A DNA stretch of 64,000 nt. Source: Alphaproteobacteria bacterium (lineage in GTDB: Bacteria > Pseudomonadota > Alphaproteobacteria > Sphingomonadales > Sphingomonadaceae). Below are positions 12,316 through 21,214 of this stretch, piece after piece (position 1 is the first letter of the stretch; every line of letters starts with the position of its first letter). The notes under the pieces are model-generated. The model did no database searches. It saw only the letters and a program-made list of their open reading frames with translations, and was not told the origin of the DNA. The translations under genes were made by a program, and so were the position numbers. The stretch covers positions 12,893 to 76,892 of the forward strand of contig QBLU01000006.1 of assembly GCA_003241875.1 (NCBI GenBank). The letters are read 5' to 3'.

Positions 12316-13349
12316 GCGTCACGGCAACCGGGGTCATCAAGACGTTCGGCGACTATACCGCGCTGTCGAACGTCAGCCTGGAGGCACGCGAGGGCGAGTT
12401 CCTGGCGCTGCTCGGCCCGTCGGGGTCGGGCAAGACCACGCTGCTGCGCATCCTGGCCGGGCTGGAATTCCCCGACGCCGGCCAGATCCTCATCGGCGGG
12501 GAGGACATGGCCGGGCGGCCGGCACGCGATCGCCGGGTCGGCTTCGTGTTCCAGCAATATGCGCTGTTCCGGCACATGACCGTCGCCGACAACATCGGTT
12601 TCGGCCTGACCGTGCGACCGCGCGGCAGCCGGCCGGCAACGCGCGAGATCGCCCGCCGCGTCGCCGAACTGCTCGAACTTGTGCAGCTGCCCGATCTCGG
12701 CCGGCGCTATCCGGCGCAGCTGTCGGGCGGCCAGCGCCAGCGGGTGGCATTGGCCCGGGCGCTGGCGGTGGAGCCGCGCATCCTGCTGCTCGACGAACCC
12801 TTTGGCGCGCTCGATGCCAAGGTCCGCAAGGACCTGCGGCGCTGGCTGCGCGAGGTCCATGACCGCACCGGGCTGACCTCGATCTTCGTCACCCACGACC
12901 AGGACGAGGCGCTCGACCTCGCCGATCGCGTCGTCGTCATGGATCACGGCTGCATCGAACAGATCGATACCCCCGAAGCCCTGTGGGACCGGCCGGCATC
13001 GGCGTTTGTCTGCGACTTCCTGGGCGGCGCCAACCGTGTTGCCGCTATCGCCAGCGACGGCATCATCGATGTCGGCGGCATCCGCCTGCCCAATCATGCG
13101 CCGGCGCTGCAGGACGGCCCCGTCACCGGCTTCATCCGCCCGCACGAGTTCAGCCTGGCAGCGCCCGGATCGCCGGGCATTCCGGTGACGATCCGGCGCT
13201 GCCTGCGCACCGGCGCCCAGGCCGCCCTGGAAACCGAGACGCACGACGGCGCGATCATCGAGGTGACGCTGTCCGAACCGCCCGCCGGCCTGGTTCCGGG
13301 CCTGACGCAGGTGCTGGTGCCGACGGCGATCCGCGCCTATCCGGTCTGA
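12312..13349 (+). CDS. cysA: Sulfate ABC transporter ATPase CysA
   Basis: A 345-residue ABC ATPase: Walker [13 protein letters not shown] near residue 38, Q-loop VFQQYALF, signature [15 protein letters not shown], Walker [13 protein letters not shown], and switch His in [10 protein letters not shown]-terminal TOBE-type regulatory region follows from about residue 235. It powers CysT/CysW. A TTG at 12312 is the start, overlapping the cysW TGA (TTGA), with GGGAGAGGG just upstream; there is no nearby in-frame ATG. Its tail overlaps the end of the convergent MFS gene by 13 bases. Confidence 0.94.
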   Translation: MSVTATGVIKTFGDYTALSNVSLEAREGEFLALLGPSGSGKTTLLRILAGLEFPDAGQILIGGEDMAGRPARDRRVGFVFQQYALFRHMTVADNIGFGLTVRPRGSRPATREIARRVAELLELVQLPDLGRRYPAQLSGGQRQRVALARALAVEPRILLLDEPFGALDAKVRKDLRRWLREVHDRTGLTSIFVTHDQDEALDLADRVVVMDHGCIEQIDTPEALWDRPASAFVCDFLGGANRVAAIASDGIIDVGGIRLPNHAPALQDGPVTGFIRPHEFSLAAPGSPGIPVTIRRCLRTGAQAALETETHDGAIIEVTLSEPPAGLVPGLTQVLVPTAIRAYPV

Positions 13350-14710
13350 AGCCGGTTGCCGCCGCGCACGAAGAACAGGATGACGAGGCCGGTCGCCAGC
13401 ATGCCGACGACCGGCACCATGCCCCAGGCCTGGGTGCCGCCCTGGCGGGTGGCGAACTCGACGAGGGTCGGCCCCAGCCACATCGTCGCGCTGCCCGACA
13501 GTGCATAAAGCCCGAAAAATACGCCGAGCTTGTCGGCCGGCGCGACCCGCGTCAGCAGCGTGCGCGACGAGGCATAGGCCGAGCTGACGCAGACCGCGAC
13601 GCCGCAGCCGAGCGCGAGGAAGATGATCTCCGGCCGGGTGGTGAACATCGGGCCGTTCCAGAACGGCGTTCCCGTCCACGGTGCCCAGAGGATCTTGTCC
13701 CGGCCCATCCCGAGGATCAGCGACTGGAAAACGATCAACCCGGCGATCTCCAGCTTGACCGCCAGCCGCGGCCCGATGGCATGGTCGAGGCGGCCCGCGA
13801 GCAGCCCGCCGATCACCGCCGCAACCGACAGGACGATGCCATAGCCGAGCATCTCCAGCGTCGCCCAGCGCATGACGCCGGCGGCATAGAGTCCGCCAAA
13901 GACCAGGATGGCGGTCAGGCCATCGGTGTAGATCATGCGCGCCACCAGAAACGTCAGGGCATCGCGGTGGCCGCGGGCTTCGCGGAACAATTGCGCGAGG
14001 TCGCCGGCGCCGGCGCGAAAGGCCTCGCCCACCGTCGCCCGCGACCGCGCCATGTCGGGCACCAGTTTCAGCAGCGGGATGATGCCGAGCGCCATCACGA
14101 CGGCAACGAGCGGCCCGACAAAGCGATCGGGCTCGGCCAAGGCGGGATCGAGGCCCAGCAGCGGTGTCGCCGGCAGCCACGACCAGTCGACCTTCCCGGG
14201 CAGGACAAAGGCGAACAGCACGCCAACCAGCATCAGCACCGAAAAGGCATTGCCACCCGCCAGCGCCAGCCCCGACGCGCCGGCGGCACCGCGAACGCCG
14301 GCGGCGGGCAGCAGCAGCGCATTGTGCAGCATCTCGTGATAGGCGATCAGCACCGTCAAGGCGCCGAAGATGAACACGACCGCGGTGATCGGCAGGCCGA
14401 CGCCGCCCGGCTGCACGAACCACAGCAGCGCATTGCACAGCGCCATCAGCCCGACGACCACCGCCAGCCATGGCTTGCGCGGACCGAGGCGGTCGACCGC
14501 GGCACCCAGCAGCGGCGCGGTCAGCACCACCAGCCAGCCGCCCCATTTGTTGGCGGCCGCCACCAGCGTCTGGCCGGCAACCGGATCGCCGACGACGCGC
14601 GTGACGAAATAGGGTGCGAAGATGTAGATCGCGATCAGGATGACATAGGGATCACGGGTGGCTTGGGCAAAGGCCCAGGCCCGGGCCGCGCGGGCCGACG
14701 GCGGCGCCAC
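13337..14710 (-). CDS. MFS permease, UMF1 (Atg22-like) type
   Basis: A 457-residue membrane protein with about twelve helices. The pattern [32 protein letters not shown] and, late, [26 protein letters not shown] fits the UMF1/Atg22-like branch of the major facilitator superfamily. The substrate is unknown in bacteria; the yeast relative exports amino acids from the vacuole. GTG start at 14710. It is convergent with cysA, and the tails overlap, so it is probably not part of the sulfur system. Confidence 0.8.
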   Translation of the reverse strand: MAPPSARAARAWAFAQATRDPYVILIAIYIFAPYFVTRVVGDPVAGQTLVAAANKWGGWLVVLTAPLLGAAVDRLGPRKPWLAVVVGLMALCNALLWFVQPGGVGLPITAVVFIFGALTVLIAYHEMLHNALLLPAAGVRGAAGASGLALAGGNAFSVLMLVGVLFAFVLPGKVDWSWLPATPLLGLDPALAEPDRFVGPLVAVVMALGIIPLLKLVPDMARSRATVGEAFRAGAGDLAQLFREARGHRDALTFLVARMIYTDGLTAILVFGGLYAAGVMRWATLEMLGYGIVLSVAAVIGGLLAGRLDHAIGPRLAVKLEIAGLIVFQSLILGMGRDKILWAPWTGTPFWNGPMFTTRPEIIFLALGCGVAVCVSSAYASSRTLLTRVAPADKLGVFFGLYALSGSATMWLGPTLVEFATRQGGTQAWGMVPVVGMLATGLVILFFVRGGNRLQTG

Positions 14711-14891
14711 CGCCGGCGTGGCCGCCGGCAGCAGGACATGGCCATCCGTGTCGAGCGCAATCGCCGGTTCGATGCCGACCTCCCAAGGGTACCGAATCGG
14801 CGCTTTTGGCGCGCCCTGGCCTCATCATGGCCGAATATGTCGACCCGGCAAGGGCCCGGTTTGCCGCGGCGGTGCAGGGCGCTAGGGTGGG

Positions 14892-15275
14892 GTGGTGCCC
14901 ACGCCCCGCCTTGTCATCACGCTCCGCCTGCTGGCCGGCGACGTGATCGCCATCGGGCCGGGCAAGGCCGACCTGCTTGCCGCCATCGCCACGGCCGGGT
15001 CGATCGCCGCCGCGGCACGATCGATGGGCCTGTCCTATCGGCGGGCCTGGCTGATGGTCGAAGCAATGAACACCGCGTTTGCAGCGCCTCTGGTCGTCGC
15101 CAGCAAGGGCGGCGGCGGCGGTGGCGGCGCCTTGCTGTCCGAAGAGGGCCAGCGCGTGCTGTCGGTCTATCGGGCCATGGTCACGGCCGCCGAACGGGCG
15201 TCCGCGCCGCATGCCGAGGTGCTGCTCGGTCGCCTCTGCCAACCGTCCGGCGCGGCGCTTTCCGAAAAGGGCTAG
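14892..15275 (+). CDS. ModE-like winged-helix regulator lacking MOP domains
   Basis: A 127-residue protein matching the N-terminal DNA-binding domain of ModE: KADLLAAIATAGSIAAAARSMGLSYRRAWLM forms the helix-turn-helix, and a glycine-rich wing (SKGGGGGGGALLSEEGQRVL) follows, as in ModE. The molybdate-binding MOP domains of full ModE are absent, so it may respond through another cue or act as a plain repressor. The start is a GTG at 14892 (or 14895). A permease gene is divergent upstream with 181 bases between; no molybdate transporter is in the window. Confidence 0.75.
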   Translation: MVPTPRLVITLRLLAGDVIAIGPGKADLLAAIATAGSIAAAARSMGLSYRRAWLMVEAMNTAFAAPLVVASKGGGGGGGALLSEEGQRVLSVYRAMVTAAERASAPHAEVLLGRLCQPSGAALSEKG

Positions 15276-15314
15276 GGGATAAACGAGTTTACACTTTATT
15301 TACCTGCCCAGACA

Positions 15315-15337
15315 TGTCATTGAACATTCTCATGACA
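15315..15337 (+). promoter_or_regulatory. Inverted repeat TGTCAT-N11-ATGACA
   Basis: TGTCAT (15315-15320) and ATGACA (15332-15337) face each other across 11 bases, in the AT-richest part of the gap before the PAS gene. It has the form of a regulator binding site; which protein would bind is unknown. Confidence 0.3.
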
Positions 15338-15429
15338 AATTTTACAAATCAGCCGCGCCTGCCTGAGCCTCTCTCCCGGGCTGTCGTGGTGGCAGCGTCA
15401 AGCGCGCCGGTTTGGCAGGGGCAATCGTG

Positions 15430-15912
15430 ATGGCGTTCCTGCTCGTCGTGTCCCTCGCGTGCGCCATCTGGGCCGTCTATCGCCTGCAGACGCTCCGCGC
15501 CCAACTGGCTGCCGAGCGGGATCGCAACCTGGCGCTTGTCGTCTCGGGCTCCGACGCTGCCGCTGCCGCCCGGGCGAGCGAAGCCCGGCTTGAGACCATA
15601 TTGCAGCAATTGCCCATCGGCATCGTCCGGACCGACCATGACGGTCGCATCAAGATGGCCAATGAACAGGCCGCGCGGATGTTCGGTCGGCCATTGGGCC
15701 AGTTACCCGGGAAAACCATTGCAGAAATGGCCCATATCGCCGATCGCGCCGACCTGATGATGTTCTTCGAAGGCATGTCGGAGGGTGGCCGGGCGCCCGA
15801 TATCAAGCTGCGCTCGACCGTGGCGGGTCGCCCGGCGCTACGCGTGCGCGGCGGGCTGGCCAGCAATCACGGGCCCGACAGCCTGTTGCTGGCCATCGAG
15901 TGCATGGCCTGA
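15430..15912 (+). CDS. Membrane-anchored PAS domain protein
   Basis: A 160-residue protein with one N-terminal helix (MAFLLVVSLACAIWAVYRL), a short coil (RLQTLRAQLAAERDR) and a PAS domain from about residue 55 (ETILQQLPIGIVRTDHDGRI, ANEQAARMFGR). There is no kinase, cyclase or other output domain. PAS domains bind small ligands or haem, or hold proteins together; the ligand cannot be seen here. An ATG at 15430, a GTG at 15427 or a TTG at 15412 could start translation. The flanking genes give no clear partner. Confidence 0.68.
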   Translation: MAFLLVVSLACAIWAVYRLQTLRAQLAAERDRNLALVVSGSDAAAAARASEARLETILQQLPIGIVRTDHDGRIKMANEQAARMFGRPLGQLPGKTIAEMAHIADRADLMMFFEGMSEGGRAPDIKLRSTVAGRPALRVRGGLASNHGPDSLLLAIECMA

Positions 15913-15923
15913 CACCAGCGCGT

Positions 15924-16862
15924 TCAGCATTCCGTGCGGCTTTCGGCGTCCGATCCGCGCGGCGTGATGACGTGGAGCGCGGCTGAATCGATGCTGACGT
16001 GGACCGGCGTCTTGGTGCCGGTCTCGCCATCCACCGAAATCGGCTGTTGCGGCGTGCACGACAGGTCGAACGCGGTGGACCGGATTTCGCGCACGCGCGT
16101 GCCGGCGGGGCGCCAGCCGGCGAGATTGGCGGCCCAGACCCCGGCCAGCGCCGCCGCATAGCGGCCGAGCACCAGGTGGATGACGATATCGCGGCTTTCC
16201 GGGTCGGCGCCATCGATGACGCGCAGGCCGCCGACAAAGGCGCCGTTGCCGATCCGGATCTCCACGACCTGTTCGGTGATGTCGGGCTGGCCGGCGATGC
16301 TGATCTTTGCCACGAACGGCTGCATCGTCAGGAACTTGTAGCAGCCGTACCCGAGATATCCGGCGCGGCCGAGCCAGCGCTTCAATCCGCTTGGAATGTC
16401 CTGCGCAATGCGGGCGGGGACGCCGATCGTCGCCGAATTGATGAAGAAACCGTCGCCGATCCGGACGACATCCGCCTGCGCCACGTCACCGCCCGCGATG
16501 ACGTCGAGCGCCGGTTCGAGCTCGGGTTCGATGCCGAGGGTGCGCGCAAAGCTGTTGGCGGTGCCCAGCGGCAGGATCGCCATGACGACATTTTTGCGCG
16601 CCAGCTTGCCGGCAGCGCCGGCCAATGTGCCATCCCCGCCGCCGACGGCGATGAGGTCGTGCCCATCGGCGACCAGCTTGCCGATGATGGCGCCGAGCTG
16701 CTTGGGCTTCTTCACCGCATGCGATGCCACGATCTCGAACCCGCGCGCCTGCAACCCGGCGCAAGCGGCCTCGAACAGCACCTGCCCCCGCCGCGAATGG
16801 GCGTTGACCACGATGGCGATGCGCCGGCGCGCCACGGCCGCCTCGGGGGTCCATTCGGTCAT
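15924..16862 (-). CDS. Diacylglycerol/sphingosine kinase family lipid kinase
   Basis: A 312-residue cytoplasmic kinase of the DAGK catalytic family (YegS/sphingosine kinase type): NAHSRRG at the N-terminus, the nucleotide loop VGGGDGTLAGAAGKL, then LPLGTANSFARTLG, and a C-terminal beta domain with ISVDGE. It would phosphorylate a lipid hydroxyl using ATP. In a sphingomonad, ceramide, sphingoid base or diacylglycerol are all possible. It is the last gene of a leftward run SCO1, YcgN, YgjP-type protease, kinase; its ATG overlaps the preceding stop (ATGA). Confidence 0.85.
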   Translation of the reverse strand: MTEWTPEAAVARRRIAIVVNAHSRRGQVLFEAACAGLQARGFEIVASHAVKKPKQLGAIIGKLVADGHDLIAVGGGDGTLAGAAGKLARKNVVMAILPLGTANSFARTLGIEPELEPALDVIAGGDVAQADVVRIGDGFFINSATIGVPARIAQDIPSGLKRWLGRAGYLGYGCYKFLTMQPFVAKISIAGQPDITEQVVEIRIGNGAFVGGLRVIDGADPESRDIVIHLVLGRYAAALAGVWAANLAGWRPAGTRVREIRSTAFDLSCTPQQPISVDGETGTKTPVHVSIDSAALHVITPRGSDAESRTEC

Positions 16863-17593
16863 GCGGCGCGTCCTACCCAGTGCAATGCGGCGCCGTGCGT
16901 GCGCAGCCAGCGCTTGCTGGCGGCGCCGTTGGCATCGAGTTCCGCCAGTAACGCATGAAAACCGGGGCCGTGATTGGCATGGACGAGATGCGCGACTTCG
17001 TGCGCCACGACGTTGCGACGAACCGGCGCCGGCGCCAGGATCAGGCGCCAGCTATAGGCAATCCGCCCGGCACCCGCGGCGCTGCCGGCGCAACTGCCCC
17101 AGCGGGATCGGGTGTCGCCGACACGGACCTGGTCGACATTGCGGTCGACGCACGCCGCCAGTTGGCGTGTCGCCGGCTCCATGTCGGCAAGCGCGGCCGA
17201 CTTGAGCCAGCGCAGCACCCGCGCCGGCACGGCATCGACCGGGCCGCCGAGCCGCAACGCATCGCCGCAACGCTGCGGCAGGCGCGGATGCCCGGCCGCC
17301 CAGTCGAGCACCAGCGTCGCGCCGTCGAACGGAATCACGGCACCGGGCACGAACGGCAGCGGCAGGGGCCAGCCCGCCACCTGGCGTGCCAGCCAGTCGC
17401 GGTGCCGATCGAGCAGCGTCGCCGCTTCGGCGAGGCCGCCGCGTGGCGGCAGGGTGATGCGAACCGCGCCATCGATACTGTCGGCCCGCAGCCGGATGTT
17501 GCGTGCTCCCGGGCGGCGTTCGGCCACGACCGGCAGCGTCCGCCCGGCGACATCGATCGCCTCCGGCAGCCGGGCCCGCCCGAAGAAGATCAG
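16859..17593 (-). CDS. YgjP-like (DUF45) zinc metalloprotease
   Basis: A 244-residue protein with the YgjP-type fold: [20 protein letters not shown] near the N-terminus and the zinc motif [16 protein letters not shown] (HEXXH then a third His) near the end, preceded by SRWGSC. Members are zinc-binding proteins with M48-like active sites and uncertain substrates. No ATG, GTG or TTG lies in frame between the end of YcgN and a GTG well inside the conserved region; a CTG at 17593 overlaps the YcgN stop (CTGA) and has AGGAG upstream, so a CTG start is proposed. The stop overlaps the kinase start (ATGA). Confidence 0.8.
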   Translation of the reverse strand: MIFFGRARLPEAIDVAGRTLPVVAERRPGARNIRLRADSIDGAVRITLPPRGGLAEAATLLDRHRDWLARQVAGWPLPLPFVPGAVIPFDGATLVLDWAAGHPRLPQRCGDALRLGGPVDAVPARVLRWLKSAALADMEPATRQLAACVDRNVDQVRVGDTRSRWGSCAGSAAGAGRIAYSWRLILAPAPVRRNVVAHEVAHLVHANHGPGFHALLAELDANGAASKRWLRTHGAALHWVGRAA

Positions 17594-18027
17594 AGCTCTC
17601 CTTCGATGATATGGTTCTCGAGATCGCCGACGTCGTCCTCGCTGACGGTCTTGCCGCGCACCGAGATGCCGGCGCGGTGCACCGAATCGGGGTCGCCGGA
17701 CAGCAGCGGATGCCAATCGGCGAGGCCCTGGCCGCGATGCACCCGCAAATAGCCGCAACTGTCGGGCAGCCAGTCGATGGTATCGAGCTTTGCCGGCGTC
17801 AGGCGCACGCATTCGGGCACATGGGCGCGGCGATTGGGATAATCCTTGCACTTCGCCGTCGTTGAATCGAGCAACCGGCAGGCGACGTTCGTCGGGTAGA
17901 TCTTCCCCGTCTCGTCATCCTCCAGCTTGTGGACGCAGCATTTGCCACAGCCGTCGCACAGGCTTTCCCATTGCTCCCGGCTCATCCGGTTGAGCGGGAT
18001 GGTTTCCCAGAAAGGCTTAACGGACAT
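17590..18027 (-). CDS. YcgN/UPF0260 cysteine-cluster protein
   Basis: A 145-residue protein matching the YcgN (UPF0260) family: [20 protein letters not shown], the cluster [36 protein letters not shown], and [17 protein letters not shown]. Eight conserved cysteines probably chelate zinc or iron, as in the related YkgJ proteins; no reaction is established. The ATG at 18027 gives the family length, with the protein beginning SVKPFWE. It overlaps the end of the upstream SCO gene by eleven bases and its stop overlaps the next gene. Confidence 0.86.
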   Translation of the reverse strand: MSVKPFWETIPLNRMSREQWESLCDGCGKCCVHKLEDDETGKIYPTNVACRLLDSTTAKCKDYPNRRAHVPECVRLTPAKLDTIDWLPDSCGYLRVHRGQGLADWHPLLSGDPDSVHRAGISVRGKTVSEDDVGDLENHIIEGEL

Positions 18028-18616
18028 AGGTTTCCAGCATCGCGGTGACGTCGGCCGCGGTCGCGCCATGCGGCAGGAACGCCACCGCGCCGCCATCGGG
18101 TCCGAACAGGTAGATGACGGCAAAATGATCCATCAGGTAAAAGGCCGGATCGCTGGTCGGCACCTTGCGGGCATAGATGCCATAGGCCTTGCGCATCGCG
18201 TCGACCTGCGCCGTCGTGCCGGTCAGGCCGACAAGGCGCGGGTGAAACGCCGCGACAAAGGCCTTCAGCGCCGCGGGATCATCGCGATCGGGGTCGACGG
18301 TGATGAACATCGGCTGGACCCGGGCCGCGCGATCGGGCCGCGCCGCCTCATAAGCCTTCAGCCCGCGGGCGATGACCGCGACATCGGTCGGGCAGACATC
18401 GGGACACGAGGTATAGCCGAAATACATCAGCCGATAACGGCCCTTGAAATCGGCGTCGCTGACCGGCTTGCCGTCCTGGTCGACAAGGCTGAAGGCGCCA
18501 CCGAGACTCGACCCGGCGAGATTGCCCGACGGCGCTGCCGTCAGGCGCATCCAGGCCAGCCCCGCCGCCAGCACGACGGTGATGGCGAGCACGATCCACA
18601 GGCTGCGGCTGTTCAT
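18017..18616 (-). CDS. SCO1/SenC copper protein
   Basis: A 199-residue membrane-anchored thioredoxin-fold protein with one N-terminal helix. The copper site is CPDVC (Cys71, Cys75) plus His164 in DHFAVIYL, all in the expected places. SCO proteins deliver copper to, or reduce the thiols of, the CuA site of cytochrome c oxidase. It heads the leftward run of YcgN, YgjP-type protease and lipid kinase. It is divergent from the ankyrin gene with 65 bases between. Confidence 0.92.
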   Translation of the reverse strand: MNSRSLWIVLAITVVLAAGLAWMRLTAAPSGNLAGSSLGGAFSLVDQDGKPVSDADFKGRYRLMYFGYTSCPDVCPTDVAVIARGLKAYEAARPDRAARVQPMFITVDPDRDDPAALKAFVAAFHPRLVGLTGTTAQVDAMRKAYGIYARKVPTSDPAFYLMDHFAVIYLFGPDGGAVAFLPHGATAADVTAMLETYVR

Positions 18617-18681
18617 TCGCGGTTGTCGGGATTATGCGATGCCATGTCGGGTGGAAATAGGATGGAGTCAGGCGCTTGTCG

Positions 18682-19293
18682 ATGAGGCGGATGTGGAGCG
18701 TGCGGCGCTGGCTGGCCCCGTTGGCGGTGCTGGTGGCCCTTGCCGGGGCATCGCCGGCACTGGCCCAGTTCACCGACAGCTATAATTTCCTGAAGGCGGT
18801 GCGCGAAAAGGACAGCCGCAAGGCCATCGAGATCCTCGACAAGCCGGGATCTACCATCGTCAACACCCGCGATGCCGATAGCGGCGAGACGGCGCTGCAC
18901 ATCGTCGTCAAGCGCTCCGATATCGCCTGGGTCGGCTTCGTCCTGCAAAAGGGCGGCAACGTCAACGCGCGCGATCGAGAGGGCAACACGGCCTTGATGC
19001 TCGCCAGCCAGGCGCGTTGGGCCGAAGGTGCGCAGGTGCTTGTCCAGGTCCGCGCCCAGGTCGATCAGCAGAACCGGCTCGGCGAAACGGCGCTGCAGAT
19101 GGCGGTGCGCAACCGCGACAGCACCATCGCCAAGCTGTTGCTCGATGCCGGCGCCAGCCCCGATGTCAACGACAGCACCGGCGTGTCGGCCCGGGCGCTC
19201 GCCGAAAGCGACCCGCGCGCCGCCGCCGTGGCGCGGCTTTTCAAGGACGTGCCGGTCCGCAAGGCCCGCCCGGTCCAGGGTCCGTCGCTCTGA
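18682..19293 (+). CDS. Secreted ankyrin-repeat protein
   Basis: A 203-residue protein with a signal peptide (WLAPLAVLVALAGASPALAQ), so probably periplasmic, followed by four or five ankyrin repeats. Clear ones are GETALHIVVKRSDIAWVGFV, GNTALMLASQARWAEGAQVL and GETALQMAVRNRDSTIAKLL, the last ending DAGASPDV. Ankyrin repeats bind other proteins; no enzymatic part is present. The ATG at 18682 (TTG at 18676 and ATG at 18691 are alternatives) was chosen by signal-peptide fit. RegB follows 59 bases later on the same strand, though the pairing may mean nothing. Confidence 0.82.
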   Translation: MRRMWSVRRWLAPLAVLVALAGASPALAQFTDSYNFLKAVREKDSRKAIEILDKPGSTIVNTRDADSGETALHIVVKRSDIAWVGFVLQKGGNVNARDREGNTALMLASQARWAEGAQVLVQVRAQVDQQNRLGETALQMAVRNRDSTIAKLLLDAGASPDVNDSTGVSARALAESDPRAAAVARLFKDVPVRKARPVQGPSL

Positions 19294-19352
19294 TCGCCCG
19301 GCGGACCCGTTGCCGCATGGCCGCGGCCCGCTGCCGGGCCTAGACAGGCGCA

Positions 19353-20627
19353 ATGGAAAGGCCATCAATCGCCGCCGCTGCCTTCGACCGGCCCGGCGTC
19401 CGCGTCCGTACGCTGGCCAATTTGCGCTGGATCGCCATCGGCGGCCAGTTCGTCACCCTCGTCTTCGTCGGCCTTTATCTCGACTATCCGCTGCTGTGGC
19501 CGTCGCTGATCGCGGCCGTGCTCGCGTCGGCGGTGCTCAACATCGGCCTGATCACGCTGTACGGACGCAATGCCCGGCTGCAGGGGCGCGACCTCGTCCT
19601 CCACCTGGCGTTCGACCTGATCCAGGCCGGCGTGCTGCTGTTCCTGACCGGCGGTCTCGCCAACCCCTTTGCCATCCTGCTGATCGTGCCGGTGACGATT
19701 GCCGCGACGCTGCTGCCGGCGCGGGCCATGCTGGCGCTCGGCACGATGGCGGGTGCCGTGCTCGTCGTCCTGTGGATGTGGGCCAAGCCGCTGCCGTGGA
19801 ACGGCCCGCCGCCGACATTTCCGACCGTCTACCAGTTCGGCACCGTCGTCGCCCTGGCGCTGGCGATCGGCTTTCTCGCCATCTACCTGTGGCTGGTTTC
19901 GGCCGAGGGCCGCGATCGCGCCCGGGCGCTGGTCGCCACCGAGGCGGCGCTGACCCGCGAAGCCAGGATGTCGGCGCTCGGCAGCCTGGCGGCAGCGGCG
20001 GCGCACGAACTCGGCGGGCCGCTCGGCACCATCACGCTGATCGCGCACAGCCTGTCGGAGGCGCTCGGCGATGATCCCGATTTCGGCGAGGACATCCGGC
20101 TGCTGGAGTCGGAAGCCGCGCGTTCGCGTGGCATCCTGATCCGCATCGCCCGGCGGGCCGAAGCCGAGGACCCGTTTGCCCGGCTCGGGCTCGACGTGCT
20201 GCTGCACGAGGTCGCGCACAGCGTGGCGCCGACGCGCATCCCGATCCATGTCAACGCGCCGGCCCCCCAGCCCGAGGTCCGGCGCTCACCCGAGCTCTTG
20301 CACGGCCTCCAGAACCTGGTCGCCAACGCCGTCCGCCATGGCGGCTCGGCGGTCGAGCTGCGCGCCACCTCGACGCCGGCCGATATCAGCATCACGGTGC
20401 TCGACGACGGCGCCGGCTTTGCCAGCGACGTCCTGCCACATCTCGGCGAGCCCGATCTCGGTCCATCGCATTCGGGCGCGGGGGGCACCGGTCTCGGCAT
20501 CTTCATCGCGACGACCCTGATCGAGCGCACCGGCGGGCGGCTGTCGTTCCGCAATCGGCGTGAGGGCGGGGCGCAGGTGGACGTTCGGTGGCCGCGTGCC
20601 CATATCGAAGCGAGTGAACAGGAGTGA
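19353..20627 (+). CDS. regB: RegB/PrrB-type sensor histidine kinase, no redox Cys
   Basis: A 424-residue kinase with about six transmembrane helices and the RegB quinone-site motif GGLANPF at residues 100-106. The H-box AAHELGGPLGTI places the phospho-His at 218; N-box LVANAVRHGG and G-box GTGLGIFIA follow. In Rhodobacter RegB the redox-sensing Cys265 lies 40 residues after His225; the equivalent here is Ser258 (EAARSRGIL), so thiol oxidation at that site cannot work. It precedes RegA by one base. The pair usually controls respiration, carbon and nitrogen fixation by redox state. Confidence 0.9.
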   Translation: MERPSIAAAAFDRPGVRVRTLANLRWIAIGGQFVTLVFVGLYLDYPLLWPSLIAAVLASAVLNIGLITLYGRNARLQGRDLVLHLAFDLIQAGVLLFLTGGLANPFAILLIVPVTIAATLLPARAMLALGTMAGAVLVVLWMWAKPLPWNGPPPTFPTVYQFGTVVALALAIGFLAIYLWLVSAEGRDRARALVATEAALTREARMSALGSLAAAAAHELGGPLGTITLIAHSLSEALGDDPDFGEDIRLLESEAARSRGILIRIARRAEAEDPFARLGLDVLLHEVAHSVAPTRIPIHVNAPAPQPEVRRSPELLHGLQNLVANAVRHGGSAVELRATSTPADISITVLDDGAGFASDVLPHLGEPDLGPSHSGAGGTGLGIFIATTLIERTGGRLSFRNRREGGAQVDVRWPRAHIEASEQE

Positions 20628-20628
20628 C

Positions 20629-21189
20629 ATGATGGCGACTGCACCAGAGATTGCCCCGGGCACGGCGTTGCAGCCGCTGCTGCTGGTCGATGACGACGCA
20701 CCCTTCCGGCAGCGCCTGCAAATGATGTTGAGCCGGAAAGGCTTTGCCGTCACCGCAGTCGGCAGCCTGGCCGAGGCGCGTGTGGAGGCGACCCGCATCA
20801 AGCCGACCCATGCCGTCGTCGACATGCGGCTCGAGGACGGCAACGGCCTCGACCTGGTCAAGGAATTGCGGGTCATGTCGCCCGACGTCCGCATCGTCAT
20901 GCTGACCGGCTATGGCAATCTGGCGACCGCGGTTGCGGCGGTGAAGGCCGGCGCCGTCGATTATCTCGCCAAGCCGGCGGACCCCGAGGACATCGTCCGC
21001 GCCCTGTCTGCCGAAGGTGGGGAGCGGCCCGAGGCGCCGCCGGAACCGATGTCGGCCGATCGCGTCCGATGGGAGCATATCCAGCGGGTGTATGAACTTT
21101 GCGAGCGCAACGTGTCGGAAACCGCGCGCCGTCTGAAGATGCATCGGCGGACGCTGCAGCGGATCCTGGCCAAGCGCAGCCCGCGATAG
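20629..21189 (+). CDS. regA: RegA/PrrA-type response regulator
   Basis: A 186-residue regulator. Receiver: acidic DDD in LLVDDDAPF, phospho-acceptor Asp65 in VVDMRLEDG, conserved Thr in LTGYGN and Lys in LAKPAD. A proline hinge (RPEAPPEP) leads to the Fis-type helix-turn-helix WEHIQRVYELCERNVSETAR and RLKMHRRTLQRILAKRSPR, nearly fixed in the RegA/ActR family. Two ATGs in tandem (20629, 20632) follow AGGAG; the kinase stop is one base before. With RegB it forms a two-component pair. Confidence 0.94.
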   Translation: MMATAPEIAPGTALQPLLLVDDDAPFRQRLQMMLSRKGFAVTAVGSLAEARVEATRIKPTHAVVDMRLEDGNGLDLVKELRVMSPDVRIVMLTGYGNLATAVAAVKAGAVDYLAKPADPEDIVRALSAEGGERPEAPPEPMSADRVRWEHIQRVYELCERNVSETARRLKMHRRTLQRILAKRSPR

Positions 21190-21214
21190 CACGTCTTGCG
21201 GACCCCGGCGGGCG

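Noticed and set aside
12183-14546. Very long minus-strand frame across cysA and the MFS gene
   Set aside because: Reads as Arg/Ala-rich random sequence; both real genes have strong motifs in other frames.
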